Source of the DNA: Micromonospora pisi
GTDB taxonomy: Bacteria; Actinomycetota; Actinomycetes; Mycobacteriales; Micromonosporaceae
Assembly (NCBI RefSeq): GCF_003633685.1
Contig: NZ_RBKT01000001.1
Coordinates: 7,192,001-7,256,000, forward strand
Length of the DNA: 64,000 nucleotides
Direction: 5' to 3'
In this document: positions 8,010 to 16,583 of the stretch, piece by piece
Position numbering within the stretch: position 1 is the first letter of the stretch
How the letters are laid out: the number at the start of each line of letters is the position of its first letter
Notes under the pieces: generated by a model
Database searches by the model: none
Seen by the model: only the letters and a program-made list of their open reading frames with translations
Told to the model about the DNA's origin: nothing
Made by a program: the position numbers and the translations under genes

Positions 8010-9020
8010 ATGACCATCACCTCTCTCCTTCCTGGTGCGCTCGGATTCGGCACCGCGCCGCTCGGCAACATGTTCCGCGCCATCCCCGACGAAGAGGCAG
8101 TGGCCACCGTCGAAGCCGCATGGGACCAGGGCATTCGCTACTTCGACACCGCACCCTTCTACGGCGCGGGTCTCTCCGAGATCCGGCTCGGCGACGTACT
8201 GTCACAGCACCCGCGCGACGAATTCGTCCTCAGCACCAAGGTCGGCCGCGTCGTCCTCGACGAAATCGAAGACACTGCCACCCGCGACCTCGGCGAGAAG
8301 GGCGGCCTCTTTGAGTACGGCCGTCCGAACAAGATGGTCAACGACTACACCGCCGAGGCCACCCTGCGCTCCATCGAGGACAGCCTCAAGCGCCTCAGGA
8401 CCGACCGCCTCGACATCGTGTGGGTGCACGACGTCGCGCAGGACTTCTACGGAGACGACTGGCTGGCCGCCTACGAGACGGCCCGCACGGGCGCCTTCCG
8501 CGTCCTGCAGAAGCTGCGCGACGAGGGCGTCATCAAGGCATGGGGTCTGGGCGTCAACCGCGTAGAGCCCCTGGAACTCACCCTCGATCTCAACGAGCCG
8601 AAGCCCGACGCCTTCCTTCTCGCCGGCCGCTACACGCTCCTCGACCACGGCCGGGCCCTGCAGCGCCTGCTGCCGGCCGCCTCGGCCCAGGAGGTGGACA
8701 TCGTCGTCGGTGGCCCTTACAGCTCGGGAATCCTCGCCGGAGGCACGCACTTCGAGTACCAGAAGGCGCCCGCAGCCATCATCGACAAGGTGGAGCGGAT
8801 CAAGGCACTTGCCGAGCGACACGGGGTCGGCGTCAAGGCCGCCGCACTGCAGTTCTCCCTCGCCCACCCGGCCACGGTCGCCGCAATCCCCGGCGCCACG
8901 AGGCCCAGCCGCATCGCGGAAGACGTGGCCGCCCTCGGCGAGACGGTGCCGGCCGCCTTCTGGACGGCCCTGCGCGAGGAGAAGCTGATCGCCGACTCCG
9001 CGCCCGTACCTGCCGCCTAA
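8010..9020 (+). CDS. aldo/keto reductase
   Basis: A 336-residue NAD(P)-dependent oxidoreductase with a TIM-barrel fold. The catalytic tetrad is visible: Asp46 and Tyr51 in RYFDTAPFYGAGLSE, Lys77 in STKVGR and His140 in IVWVHD. The C-terminal cofactor segment includes IPGATRPSRIAEDV. The overall pattern (LGFGTAPLGNMF at the start) is closest to the D-threo-aldose/L-fucose dehydrogenase and pyridoxal dehydrogenase branch. The start ATG follows AGAGGA with a seven-base spacer. It lies 37 bases ahead of an SRPBCC gene on the same strand, and both probably form one unit controlled by the divergent LysR protein. Confidence 0.92.
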   Translation: MTITSLLPGALGFGTAPLGNMFRAIPDEEAVATVEAAWDQGIRYFDTAPFYGAGLSEIRLGDVLSQHPRDEFVLSTKVGRVVLDEIEDTATRDLGEKGGLFEYGRPNKMVNDYTAEATLRSIEDSLKRLRTDRLDIVWVHDVAQDFYGDDWLAAYETARTGAFRVLQKLRDEGVIKAWGLGVNRVEPLELTLDLNEPKPDAFLLAGRYTLLDHGRALQRLLPAASAQEVDIVVGGPYSSGILAGGTHFEYQKAPAAIIDKVERIKALAERHGVGVKAAALQFSLAHPATVAAIPGATRPSRIAEDVAALGETVPAAFWTALREEKLIADSAPVPAA

Positions 9021-9057
9021 CCCTTCATCCCCTAACTCAGTTCTTCAGGAGAATCCC

Positions 9058-9483
9058 GTGGCCACAACCACCGAGTCCATTGACATTCCCGTCTCGCCCG
9101 ACCGCACCTGGCAGCTCATCGGCGGCTTCGACTCGCTTCCCGACTGGCTGCCCTACATCCCCACCAGCGAACTCAGCGAGGGCGGACGCGTCCGCACCCT
9201 CGAGAACGAGGACGGCGGCGTCATTGTCGAGCGTCTCGAAGCCTTCGACAACACGGCACGCACCTACAGCTATTCCATCCTCCGGGCCCCCTTTCCCGTC
9301 ACCGGCTACCTCTCCACCCTTACCGTGCACACCATGCCCGGACAGGACACGGCCCGCGTGCAGTGGTCAGGCACCTTCACGCCGCATTGCGTAAGCGACG
9401 AAGAGGCCATCGCCCTGTTCCACGGCATCTACAGGGATGGCCTGGCCGCACTGCACCAGACACTCACCGTGGATGCCGCCTGA
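9058..9483 (+). CDS. SRPBCC family protein
   Basis: A 141-residue START/Bet v1-like protein. The GTG start follows CAGGAG. The fold signature is clear: an N-terminal strand (ESIDIPVSPDRTWQLIGGFDSLPDWLP), central strands (GGRVRTLENEDGGVIVERLEAFD, YSYSILRAPFPVTGYLSTLTV) and a long C-terminal helix (ALFHGIYRDGLAALHQTL). Members bind hydrophobic ligands or act as cyclase/dehydratase-like enzymes; the ligand cannot be read here. Tight linkage with the aldo/keto reductase suggests a shared small-molecule pathway. Confidence 0.88.
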   Translation: MATTTESIDIPVSPDRTWQLIGGFDSLPDWLPYIPTSELSEGGRVRTLENEDGGVIVERLEAFDNTARTYSYSILRAPFPVTGYLSTLTVHTMPGQDTARVQWSGTFTPHCVSDEEAIALFHGIYRDGLAALHQTLTVDAA

Positions 9484-9805
9484 CCGTTCAGGAGCGGGCA
9501 TCGACGCAGACAAGAAGATCGTCGGATGTAACGCGGCATCGAGGGGTGTGCCGAGCGGTGAGGGCTGTCGCGACTTCTGGCCTAATGCTGGTCGAGAGGG
9601 TGGATCGCTCGCCGCCCTACCGAACAGGTCGTCGACGCTCCATGTTGGTAATTTTTGATGTCCCCGAATGCGAGCCAAGATCATCTCTTCGGGCAAATTC
9701 CGGACAGACGTCCCGCGATCGGGCGGCACCAGACATCATGGGGGATCACCCAACAGTAGGGTTGACCTGCGAAAATCGATATAAAGCAATCAGATTTTGA
9801 CTCCC

Positions 9806-9856
9806 TCGTTGGGCTCATAACCCAGAGGTCGCAGGTTCAAATCCTGTCCCCGCTAC
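9806..9856 (+). tRNA. 3' fragment of initiator tRNA-Met (CAT), probable attachment site
   Basis: The segment carries an anticodon stem-loop with CTCATAA loop (anticodon CAT at 9816-9818) flanked by GGG and CCC, the three G-C pairs typical of initiator tRNA. A variable region, a T arm (GCAGG-TTCAAAT-CCTGT) and the 3' acceptor strand CCCCGCTA follow. The 5' acceptor strand (CGCGGGG expected), D arm and start of the anticodon stem are absent upstream. It is therefore not a functional tRNA gene. A partial tRNA ending at the 3' terminus is the classic product of site-specific integration into a tRNA gene. Confidence 0.8.
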
Positions 9857-9873
9857 AAATGAAAGTGCAGGTC

Positions 9874-9908
9874 AGAGCCCGTCCCCGATTTTCAGGGGGG
9901 CGGGCTCT
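9874..9908 (+). terminator. hairpin terminator downstream of tRNA fragment
   Basis: AGAGCCCGTCCCC (9874-9886) pairs over 13 positions, one of them a G-T wobble, with the segment ending GGGCTCT at 9908; the loop is 9 bases. T-rich sequence follows. The position suits the original terminator of the tRNA-Met gene, marking the right-hand side as ancestral chromosome. Confidence 0.75.
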
Positions 9909-10379
9909 TGATCTTCATTCCGGGCACAGTCCGGGCGCGGGGCGACACGGGATAGTAGGGCGTAGATCTATTTCGCGGTTGCTCATCGAGCTACAGTCCC
10001 CCTCTCGATGTCCCGGACAGTTCGACGCACTGTTCGCGGCGCCCTGGCAATCAAGAGCATCGATCGAAAGGTGTCGACGATTCGATCCCAGCTCCGGTCA
10101 TGCGAGCGGCACGGATGGCATGAGAGAACTACTCCACATGAATCTTGCCGGACCACCGACTTTCTCGCCTGGCTGAACCACGCGAGACGGAACCTAGTCC
10201 GACGGCGTGTCTCGGTGTCTCCGCCTCAAGCGGAGGAGACGTTCGGCGAACGGGGGACGGTGGCTGGTGGTTGGTGCTTGTGGAAGCGCGCTTAACATGA
10301 GGCAGCCCTCGTATCGCCGTCCGTCGTCAGGTCTCATCGCTGCGAGCGCGGTGCCGATACCGGCGATGTTGTCCACGTA
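9909..10379. other. intergenic stretch without a supported gene
   Basis: About 470 bases follow the tRNA-derived fragment and terminator. Short open frames on both strands lack ribosome binding sites and recognisable motifs. A small CTCCGC/GCGGAG hairpin occurs near 10220-10240. Nothing else could be assigned. Confidence 0.4.
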
Positions 10380-11648
10380 CTACCTGGCCTCTCGATCGTG
10401 TGCCGCCGCACGGTGATGGTGCGTGTCGGTCGATCCGGATTCGGTGGTGCCCTCGTAGTCGAAGCGGCCAAGGGCGATCGTGCCTTCGACTGCGTATGCG
10501 CCGATGACCCGCCTGCTGAAGCCACCGGCGACCATAATCAGCGCGACAACGCCGAGCAGGGCGCCGATCAGCACCGTGCTGTGCACGCCGTGGCTTGGTA
10601 GTGCGAGGCCCGCGACCAGGGCCCCGCCGGTGATGCCGACGTTGACAGCGGCGGAGACGGTGGCGGCGGCGAGGTCGGAGCGTCCGGGCGCCACCTGCAG
10701 CACGAGGCCACCGAGGGTCGCGGTGAACGCCGCGAACGCCAGTCCGGCCAGGGCGAGCAGGCCGACGGCCGCCGTCGGCCGGTGGCCGAGCGTGTACAGC
10801 CCGAGCAGTGCGACCGACTGCAGCGCGATGGTCGCGATCAGGACGAGCCACGGGCTACGGTCCACCACCGCTCCGACGGCGAGGATTCCGAGCACGCTGG
10901 CGACGCCACGCGCCAGCAGGATGGCCCCGACCGACGAGGCGGAGAACCCGCTGACCTCGGTGACGAAGAGGGCAACATAGGTGTAGGCGACGATGGCACC
11001 GGCGGTCGTCAGGACGGCCACCGCGACCAGTAGCCAGAAGCGGTAGATGTCGGGTGCCGCGCCCCGGGCAGCATGTCCCTGGTTGGGCGGCGTCGAGGGC
11101 AGCAGTGAGGCCACCGCGACGAGCGTGATCGCGCCGAGCCCGGCGACCGCCAGGAACGACACCCGCCAGCCGGCGCGTTCGCCCAGCCAGGTGCCCGCAG
11201 GCACCCCCAGGACCAGAGCGACGTTGCCGCCGGCGAACACGATCGCGACCACCCGTCCGCGTAGCCCGGGTCGGAACAGCTCGGCCGCAGCCGGCACCAC
11301 TACCGCCCAGAACAACGCATGGGTCGCCGCGGTTGCCATCCTGGCCGTCAGCAGCAGCGTGAACGTGCTCGCGAACACCGTGGTCGCGGTGCTGACGACG
11401 AAGCCGGCCAGGAGCGCCGACAGTAGTAGCCGGCGAGGGACTCTCCTGGCCAGCGCCGTCAGCGGGATCGAGGCGACGACGACCACCGCGCCGTACGCGG
11501 TGACGAGCATGCCCACTTGCGACGGCGATACGGCCAGGTCCGTGGCCATCGGGAGCAGCAGCCCGATCGGCAGCGCCTCGGCGGTGGTGTAGAGGAACGT
11601 CCCGCCGGACAAGCCGATCAGCGCTCCCACTGCCCGCCTGTGCCCCAT
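10380..11648 (-). CDS. MFS transporter (DHA1-type exporter)
   Basis: A 422-residue membrane protein with about 12 predicted helices. It opens with an FLYTTAEALPIGLLLPMATDL helix and has the first-half motif LTALARRVPRRLL in the TM2-3 loop, VVPAAAELFRPGLRGRVVAIVFAGGNVALVLGVPAGTWLGERAGW (motif C and TM5 features) and a second six-helix bundle after a central loop. This pattern matches AraJ/YdeA-like sugar or drug efflux permeases. About 45 residues after the last helix are hydrophilic, His-rich and poorly conserved. The gene is divergent from a CGNR-type regulator, its probable controller; the substrate is unknown. Confidence 0.88.
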   Translation of the reverse strand: MGHRRAVGALIGLSGGTFLYTTAEALPIGLLLPMATDLAVSPSQVGMLVTAYGAVVVVASIPLTALARRVPRRLLLSALLAGFVVSTATTVFASTFTLLLTARMATAATHALFWAVVVPAAAELFRPGLRGRVVAIVFAGGNVALVLGVPAGTWLGERAGWRVSFLAVAGLGAITLVAVASLLPSTPPNQGHAARGAAPDIYRFWLLVAVAVLTTAGAIVAYTYVALFVTEVSGFSASSVGAILLARGVASVLGILAVGAVVDRSPWLVLIATIALQSVALLGLYTLGHRPTAAVGLLALAGLAFAAFTATLGGLVLQVAPGRSDLAAATVSAAVNVGITGGALVAGLALPSHGVHSTVLIGALLGVVALIMVAGGFSRRVIGAYAVEGTIALGRFDYEGTTESGSTDTHHHRAAAHDREAR

Positions 11649-11739
11649 CCGACCCTCCCATCGTTACCAGCTAAACCAGGTATGCCAGCAACAGGCTAGT
11701 GGTGCCCCCAATACGGGTCAACTGGTAAAGTCGGTTTTG

Positions 11740-12381
11740 ATGGAAACAGTCGAGGACGTCACGCGGATGCACCTGGTGGGCGGCAACCTCGCCCTGGACT
11801 TCATCAACACCCGTACGGGTCCACCTGTCGGGCCCTCGGACGACGACGTGCTTACGGGCTATCCGGAGTTGGTCGCCTGGGGCGTGTACGCGGGCGCCCT
11901 CACCGACACGGAGGCGACAGTGTTGCGCCGGCTGTCTCGCGACGATCCTGACGGCGCTCACGCTGCCTTCGCGCGAGCGCTGCGCACCCGCGACTACCTC
12001 GACGAGGTATTCCGGCCACTGGCCGCCGGCCGAGATCCAAGCACGTCCGTACTGGCCCGGCTGCGGGACGACGAAGCAGACGCGCTCGGCCACGCACAAC
12101 TTGAGCGTGGGAGCAGGTTCGTGTGGGCCTGGCGGGATGACCACACGCTTGCCCGGCCTCTACGGCCAGTGGTGCACGCAGCGGTCCAGTTGCTGGCCAC
12201 GGGCACGCTGGACCGGATCAAGGGGTGCGGAGGCTGTCGTTTCATTTTCAACGACGAGAGCAAGAACCGCAGTCGCCGCTGGTGCAGCATGGATGACTGC
12301 GGAACCGCCGAGAAGATCCGCCGCTACGTCGCCGCGCGACGTACGCGTGCGCCTGGTGATCGGCCGCCGCCGGCTGTTTGA
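11740..12381 (+). CDS. CGNR zinc-finger / ABATE-domain regulator
   Basis: A 213-residue protein starting at the ATG at 11740. Residues 10-150 form the ABATE domain (LVGGNLALDFINT at the start, ELVAWGVYAGALT). The C-terminus carries a four-Cys zinc finger (Cys163, Cys166, Cys182, Cys187) within GCGGCRFIFND and RRWCSMDDCG. The family-naming CGNR tetrad reads CGTA here, a variant I have seen in homologues. Such proteins are regarded as stress-related transcription regulators. Divergent placement next to an MFS exporter suggests it controls that gene. A TTACCAG half-site (11664-11670) and its inverse CTGGTAA (11722-11728) lie between them. Confidence 0.8.
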   Translation: METVEDVTRMHLVGGNLALDFINTRTGPPVGPSDDDVLTGYPELVAWGVYAGALTDTEATVLRRLSRDDPDGAHAAFARALRTRDYLDEVFRPLAAGRDPSTSVLARLRDDEADALGHAQLERGSRFVWAWRDDHTLARPLRPVVHAAVQLLATGTLDRIKGCGGCRFIFNDESKNRSRRWCSMDDCGTAEKIRRYVAARRTRAPGDRPPPAV

Positions 12382-12411
12382 TCATTAACGGGGGGCTGTA
12401 TCCGGGCTCCG

Positions 12412-12590
12412 GTGACCACGTGTTCGTCGCCGGCACTCGCCATCGACCAACTGAAGCACGCGGAGACCGCGCCGTTGACGTTCGTGTCCGAAGGGGTCGA
12501 GGCTGCAATCGCGCAGGCCCGTGCGTTCGCCGGCCTTGACCGTGATGTCGACGTTGCAGGCGAGATCGGCGGGGTACCGTACTGCCCCGT
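12412..12590 (+). pseudogene. RibD C-terminal/dihydrofolate reductase-like fragment
   Basis: A forward frame contains APLTFVSEGVEAAIAQARAF followed by DRDVDVAGEIGG. This resembles the central strand-helix-strand of RibD-C/DHFR-like proteins (family pattern 'TFVTDGIESA..QA..AAGDRDV.V.GGA'). Neither the N-terminal nucleotide-binding strands nor the C-terminal half is present in any frame. The frame runs on to 12753 without family resemblance. It is probably a relic left by deletion. The rest of the 12382-12809 interval shows no other recognisable gene. Confidence 0.5.
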
Positions 12591-12809
12591 GGTTCGTCTG
12601 CGCCGTGGTCGGCGCGGCCACAGCGGCCGGATTCTGGGCGCTGCTCACCGTCCCGCGCCGAGCCTCAGGCCATGCCGATGTGTTCCTGGAGAGCGAGTCG
12701 CCTCTCCTGGCCGGGGGAGAGAGCCGGGACGCCGAACCGTTCAGTCGCGCTGACCTTGCAGACGGCACCTCGAACGAATGGCTCGGGCGCATAAGGAAGA
12801 CTGGCAGGC

Positions 12810-13400
12810 ATGGCTGATCTGGGCGACCCGAAGGCTGCGCTGCACCACTACCTCCAGGCGACTCGGGACGACCTGATCTGGAAGCTCGACGGGCTGAGTG
12901 AACGCGAGGCCAGGCTGCCCCGCACCGCAACCGGTAACAACCTGTTGGGAGTCCTCAAGCACTGCCTCAATGTCGAAGCCGGCTACTTCGGGCCTACCTT
13001 CGGGCGCGAGTTCCCGACACCTGAGGAGCTGGTCCCCATGCAGGCGTACGAGGAGGACCCGCAGGCAGACTGGTACGCCCAGGAGGACGAGACAAAAGAC
13101 GGGCTGATCGATCTGTATCGCCGTGTCGGGGTGTTCGCGGATCAGACGATCGAACAGCTACCGCTCGACGCGCCGGGGCAGGTGTCGTGGTGGCGGCCAG
13201 GTAGACAGGTCGTGACGCTGCAAAGGATCATCATCCACGTCACCTGCGACCTCGCCCGTCACGCCGGCCACGCCGACATCATGCGCGAGCAGCGCGACGG
13301 GACGATCGGCTTGCGGCGGGAGAACACCAACGTCCCCCACGGCTACGACTGGCCGGCGTACGTCACCAAGCTGACAAAGCTCGCTGACCGGTTCGGATAG
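12810..13400 (+). CDS. DinB family protein (DUF664-type)
   Basis: A 196-residue four-helix-bundle protein of the DinB/YfiT metalloenzyme superfamily. The three metal-ligand histidines are in place: His51 in LKHCLNVEAGYFG, then His143 and His151 in RIIIHVTCDLARHAGHADIMRE, the family's best conserved segment. The C-terminus (GLRRENTNVPHGYDWPAYV) is also typical of this subgroup. Members include mycothiol-dependent transferases of actinobacteria, so a thiol-transfer role is possible but unproven. It stands alone, preceded by a decayed RibD-like fragment. Confidence 0.85.
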   Translation: MADLGDPKAALHHYLQATRDDLIWKLDGLSEREARLPRTATGNNLLGVLKHCLNVEAGYFGPTFGREFPTPEELVPMQAYEEDPQADWYAQEDETKDGLIDLYRRVGVFADQTIEQLPLDAPGQVSWWRPGRQVVTLQRIIIHVTCDLARHAGHADIMREQRDGTIGLRRENTNVPHGYDWPAYVTKLTKLADRFG

Positions 13401-13860
13401 CCCGCCCGATCCCCAGAGGTACAGGCCATCGGCTCGATTCGTGCGCTGAGCGCAACGATCTCCACCGTCACATGCGGTGCCCGTGTGCCATCAGGAAGAC
13501 CACGCGTGCGGGATCGACGCGAAGACGTACGCCGTCGCCCTCGACGACTGGCCACTTGAGACACCCGGTTGGAAAGACGGGAGCTGTACGTCGTTCTGGT
13601 TTGCGGAACGCGTGGCGGACAACGGGACGACAACGCCCTAATGGAGAACTTCTGGTCCCCCTTCGCCTACATCCACCGCTGCTAGCGCCAGTTTGCGGCC
13701 GAAACCGGAGGAACACCCGGTGACGAACCAGACCCGCCCTGCATGTTGTTCTGCCTCGCCTTGCTCCCGTTACCTGTCGTCGTGAACAGGGAAAATGCTG
13801 CCGGCGGACGGTTGGTTACGGCCAACACCGGGTTACCTGGTGCGGCGGTAATCTCGGACT
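13401..13860. other. intergenic stretch with a short IS3-like relic
   Basis: No intact gene was found. One forward frame near 13604-13660 reads DDNALMENFWSPF, resembling the conserved 'DNA..ESF...LK.E' block preceding the last catalytic Glu of IS3/IS481-type integrase-core transposases. A stop follows within 30 bases and no flanking transposase sequence remains. The rest shows nothing recognisable. Confidence 0.4.
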
Positions 13861-14763
13861 ATGACCCCTGATCTTCGGCAGCTCAGATACTTCGTCGCCG
13901 TCGCTGAGGAGTTGAGCTTCACCCGTGCCGCCACGCGACTGATAATCACGCAGCAGTCGCTGTCGCAGCAGATCAACGCACTGGAACGGATCCTCGGTAC
14001 GAAACTGTTCGCCCGGGACAGCCGGGGTACCAGACTGACCGAGACCGGGGCGTTGTTCCTGCCCGAGGCCCGCGCGGTGCTGGCCCGGGCCGACGAGGCC
14101 GTGGCCGTGGTTCAGCGGGCCGCGCGCGGCGAGATCGGCCAGCTGCGCCTGGCGTTCCTGGCCACCACCGCGAACCACCTGCTCCCACCGGTGGTCCGGG
14201 CCGCCCGGGAAAATCTTCCCGGTCTGGAGCTCAGCACCGAGGAGACCGCCATCGGGCCGCTGGTCGAGGGCCTGTTCGACGGCCGGTATGACCTCGCGTT
14301 CACCCGCCCGCCGCAGGTGCCGGGCCTTGCCGCCCGGACCATCGCCACCGAACAGGTGTGCGTCGTCGTTCCCGAGGGACACCCGCTCGCCAACCGCACC
14401 GAACTGACCCTGTCCGAACTTGCCGGCGAACGTTGGGTGATGACCCCGCGCAGCTCCTGGGAACCCTGGCACCATTCGTTCGACGAGAACTTCCGTGCCG
14501 CCGGATTCACCCCCGACATCGTCGCCCGGGACGCCAGCGTGCAAGGACTGCTCGGCCTCGTCGCGGCCGGCGTCGGGATCACCCGACTGGGCTGGTCGGC
14601 ACACAACCTTCGTCGTACCGGCGTGGTGTTCGTACCGCTCGCCAAGGAGACCATGCCAACCGAGATGGTCTGGCTGCCGGACAACACCTCACCCGGACTA
14701 CGGCGGATGGTGGACGTGGTGACCGACCTGGCCGGCACAACGGACCTCACCACCACCGGCTGA
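13861..14763 (+). CDS. LysR family transcriptional regulator
   Basis: A 300-residue regulator of standard length. Residues 1-60 hold the helix-turn-helix (DLRQLRYFVAVAEELSFTRAA, QQSLSQQINALERILGTKLF), followed by TRLTETGALFLPEA. The effector-binding domain runs from about residue 90 (GQLRLAFLATTANHLLPP) to GLVAAGVGITRL. It is convergent with an SDR gene beyond a strong hairpin, so those two are not co-transcribed. No divergent target gene lies upstream; only decayed sequence is there. Confidence 0.9.
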   Translation: MTPDLRQLRYFVAVAEELSFTRAATRLIITQQSLSQQINALERILGTKLFARDSRGTRLTETGALFLPEARAVLARADEAVAVVQRAARGEIGQLRLAFLATTANHLLPPVVRAARENLPGLELSTEETAIGPLVEGLFDGRYDLAFTRPPQVPGLAARTIATEQVCVVVPEGHPLANRTELTLSELAGERWVMTPRSSWEPWHHSFDENFRAAGFTPDIVARDASVQGLLGLVAAGVGITRLGWSAHNLRRTGVVFVPLAKETMPTEMVWLPDNTSPGLRRMVDVVTDLAGTTDLTTTG

Positions 14764-14927
14764 CCATCAACCGGCCTGCCGGCCCACACCGCCGCTGGCC
14801 CCGTTCCCGGCCGACTGGCCCTGGCGGGTCATCGGTGGACCAGCGTGGGCAGCCGAAATCGCGCCACCGGGTCATCCGAACCCGGGGGCCGACCGCGTTG
14901 TGGGCATGGCGAGGCAGTCGGCGTTCC

Positions 14928-14959
14928 CACGGCCGGACGTGCACGCACGTCCGGCCGTG
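14928..14959. terminator. bidirectional hairpin terminator
   Basis: A perfect 14-bp inverted repeat (CACGGCCGGACGTG and its complement) encloses a 4-base CACG loop. No T tract follows. It lies between the convergent LysR and SDR genes, where a factor-independent or pausing signal serving both strands is expected in high-GC actinomycetes. Confidence 0.65.
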
Positions 14960-15038
14960 CAGCGCGAGAACTCAGCCGGAGTCCAAGACCCCGGCAGTAA
15001 GAATCAAGCCGGCCAGGCTCAGCCACACGCACAGCGGG

Positions 15039-15878
15039 TCAGGACGCCGCGGTCGATCGGCTCAGCTCTTCCCAAGCGGTCAGGTCGGCCAGGCGCGATT
15101 CGAGTTCGGCGCGGAGCCCGTCGACCGCGTCACCACCCAGCGCGAGTCGGAGGGGCGGATTGTCGCTGTCAACCGCGGTGACAATGGCAGCTGCGGCCTT
15201 GGCGGGGTCGCCTTCCTCGGAGCCTTGCATCGCGTTGACGTAGGTGCGGAAAGCCCCGGCGGTCCCACTGTAGGCGTCGATGACCGATGACTCGGTCTTG
15301 TTGCTGTTGATCTGGGTGCGGAAAGCTCCCGGTTCCACCATCAGGACTCGCACCCCAAGTGGGGCGACTTCTCCCGCCAGCGTCTGGGACAGGCCTTCCA
15401 GGGCGAACTTTCCGGCATGGTAGGCCCCGAAGGCATGGAAGCTTGTCTGCCCACCCATCGAGCTCATCTGCACGATCGTTCCGCTACCCCGCTCGCGCAT
15501 GCTTGGCAGTACAGCCTTGGTGGTTTCGGCGGCGCCGAAGAACAGGACCTCCATCTGCTCGCGCAGCTGTTGCATGGTGATTTCCTCGACGGCGCCCATC
15601 ATGAGGAATCCGGCGTTGTTGACCAGGATGTCGATCCGGCCGAATAGTTCGAGCGTCGCCTTCACCGCGACCTGAATGGAGCTGGGATCGGTGACGTCCA
15701 GAGCGTGGGTGCTCACCTGCCCGTTGCCGAGATCGACGAGGTCTTGAAGAGTTTCGGGACGGCGGGCTGTCGCCATCACTCGGTCACCTGCGGCCACTGC
15801 GGCGCGCACAATCTCGCGGCCGAAACCGCTTGAGCATCCGGTAATAAGCCACACGCGGTCCTGGGCTTGGTCTGTCAT
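15039..15878 (-). CDS. short-chain dehydrogenase/reductase
   Basis: A 279-residue classical SDR oxidoreductase. The cofactor motif TGCSSGFG is at residues 13-20, NNAG at 87-90, catalytic Ser at 139-140 (QMSSMGG) and the YxxxK pair at Tyr153 and Lys157 in GAYHAGKFALEGLS. An Arg-rich strand (MATARRP) after beta-2 favours NADP(H). The C-terminal part (VEPGAFRTQI) is typical of the subgroup often annotated as ketoreductase-like oxidoreductases. The start ATG follows CAGGAAG. The substrate is unknown and no pathway partner is adjacent. Confidence 0.9.
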   Translation of the reverse strand: MTDQAQDRVWLITGCSSGFGREIVRAAVAAGDRVMATARRPETLQDLVDLGNGQVSTHALDVTDPSSIQVAVKATLELFGRIDILVNNAGFLMMGAVEEITMQQLREQMEVLFFGAAETTKAVLPSMRERGSGTIVQMSSMGGQTSFHAFGAYHAGKFALEGLSQTLAGEVAPLGVRVLMVEPGAFRTQINSNKTESSVIDAYSGTAGAFRTYVNAMQGSEEGDPAKAAAAIVTAVDSDNPPLRLALGGDAVDGLRAELESRLADLTAWEELSRSTAAS

Positions 15879-16380
15879 GTCTTTGCTTCCTGATCGGTGA
15901 CGGTTTTCTGTAACGGCTTACGAGAACCATCCTGACCACAGGCGCGCGGAGCGGTCCAACACTCGTTTCCTGGAGCAGTGACAGGTTGCTCCTGTGACGT
16001 CCCCTGAGCTGCGGCAAACTGAGCTTTCTCGCCTGGCGCACGAAATAGGTTTCACGCTGGCGACCACCCTGACGATCTTCGAGGTGCCGCCTGTTCCCGA
16101 GGCCCGCTTGGCACATGATCGCGTCGGGCGGCCTGAGCAGGTCGTCGCAACCATGGGACAAGCCGTACGGCGAGGCCGGCCAACCTGCGTCCCCATGGTG
16201 ATCGGCGCCCACGTCACCCCGACGCCGCCTCGTACGAGCCCTCAACTTCAGGGCAATGGGCAGCGAGAACAGGCTTAGACTGTGGTTGCCACAGGAAGAA
16301 GGTGTTGGACGCGGCAGCCTCCTTCGGGAATCATTTGTCTTGTCGGCCGACGGGCGGTTCAGGATGCCAAGGAGCGAGGC
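15879..16380. other. stretch upstream of SDR gene without a supported gene
   Basis: Open frames occur on both strands, for example a GTG-initiated 94-codon frame at 15994-16278. None has a ribosome binding site or recognisable domain, and third-position GC is lower than in neighbouring genes. It may be regulatory or decayed coding sequence. Confidence 0.35.
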
Positions 16381-16563
16381 ATGACGACCGAAACTCCGGC
16401 TCGTGCCCCGTTGATCAAATTGGTAGCGGACACCGGGCCGGGTGGCCCCGCCGGGGCGGCAGCATTGCCCAAACGCACCGTGCGGGCAGGGCCCGGCGTT
16501 CACCCGCCGCCAACAACGCCGAGGTGGCGAGTCAAGTCAGTTCGGCCACCGACAAACTCTTGA
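16381..16563 (+). CDS. small hypothetical protein or truncated gene start
   Basis: The ATG at 16381 has a good ribosome binding site (AAGGAGCGAGGC) and opens a 60-residue frame beginning MTTETPARAPLIKLVADTG. The last 25 residues are Pro/Arg-rich and low in complexity. It may be the surviving 5' end of a larger gene or a genuine short peptide; I do not recognise it. It ends 20 bases before the SnoaL-like gene and could be transcribed with it. Confidence 0.3.
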   Translation: MTTETPARAPLIKLVADTGPGGPAGAAALPKRTVRAGPGVHPPPTTPRWRVKSVRPPTNS

Positions 16564-16583
16564 ATATCCGCAAAGGAACAATA

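Noticed and set aside
9806-9856. A functional tRNA-Met gene
   Set aside because: The 5' acceptor strand, D arm and part of the anticodon stem are missing.
11664-11728. TTACCAG/CTGGTAA as a regulator binding pair between the MFS and CGNR genes
   Set aside because: The half-sites are 51 bases apart and one overlaps a possible -10 region; too weak to list as an operator, so only mentioned with the CGNR gene.
15918-16278. Small genes upstream of the SDR on either strand
   Set aside because: No start signal, low third-position GC and no recognisable family; kept as an unassigned stretch.
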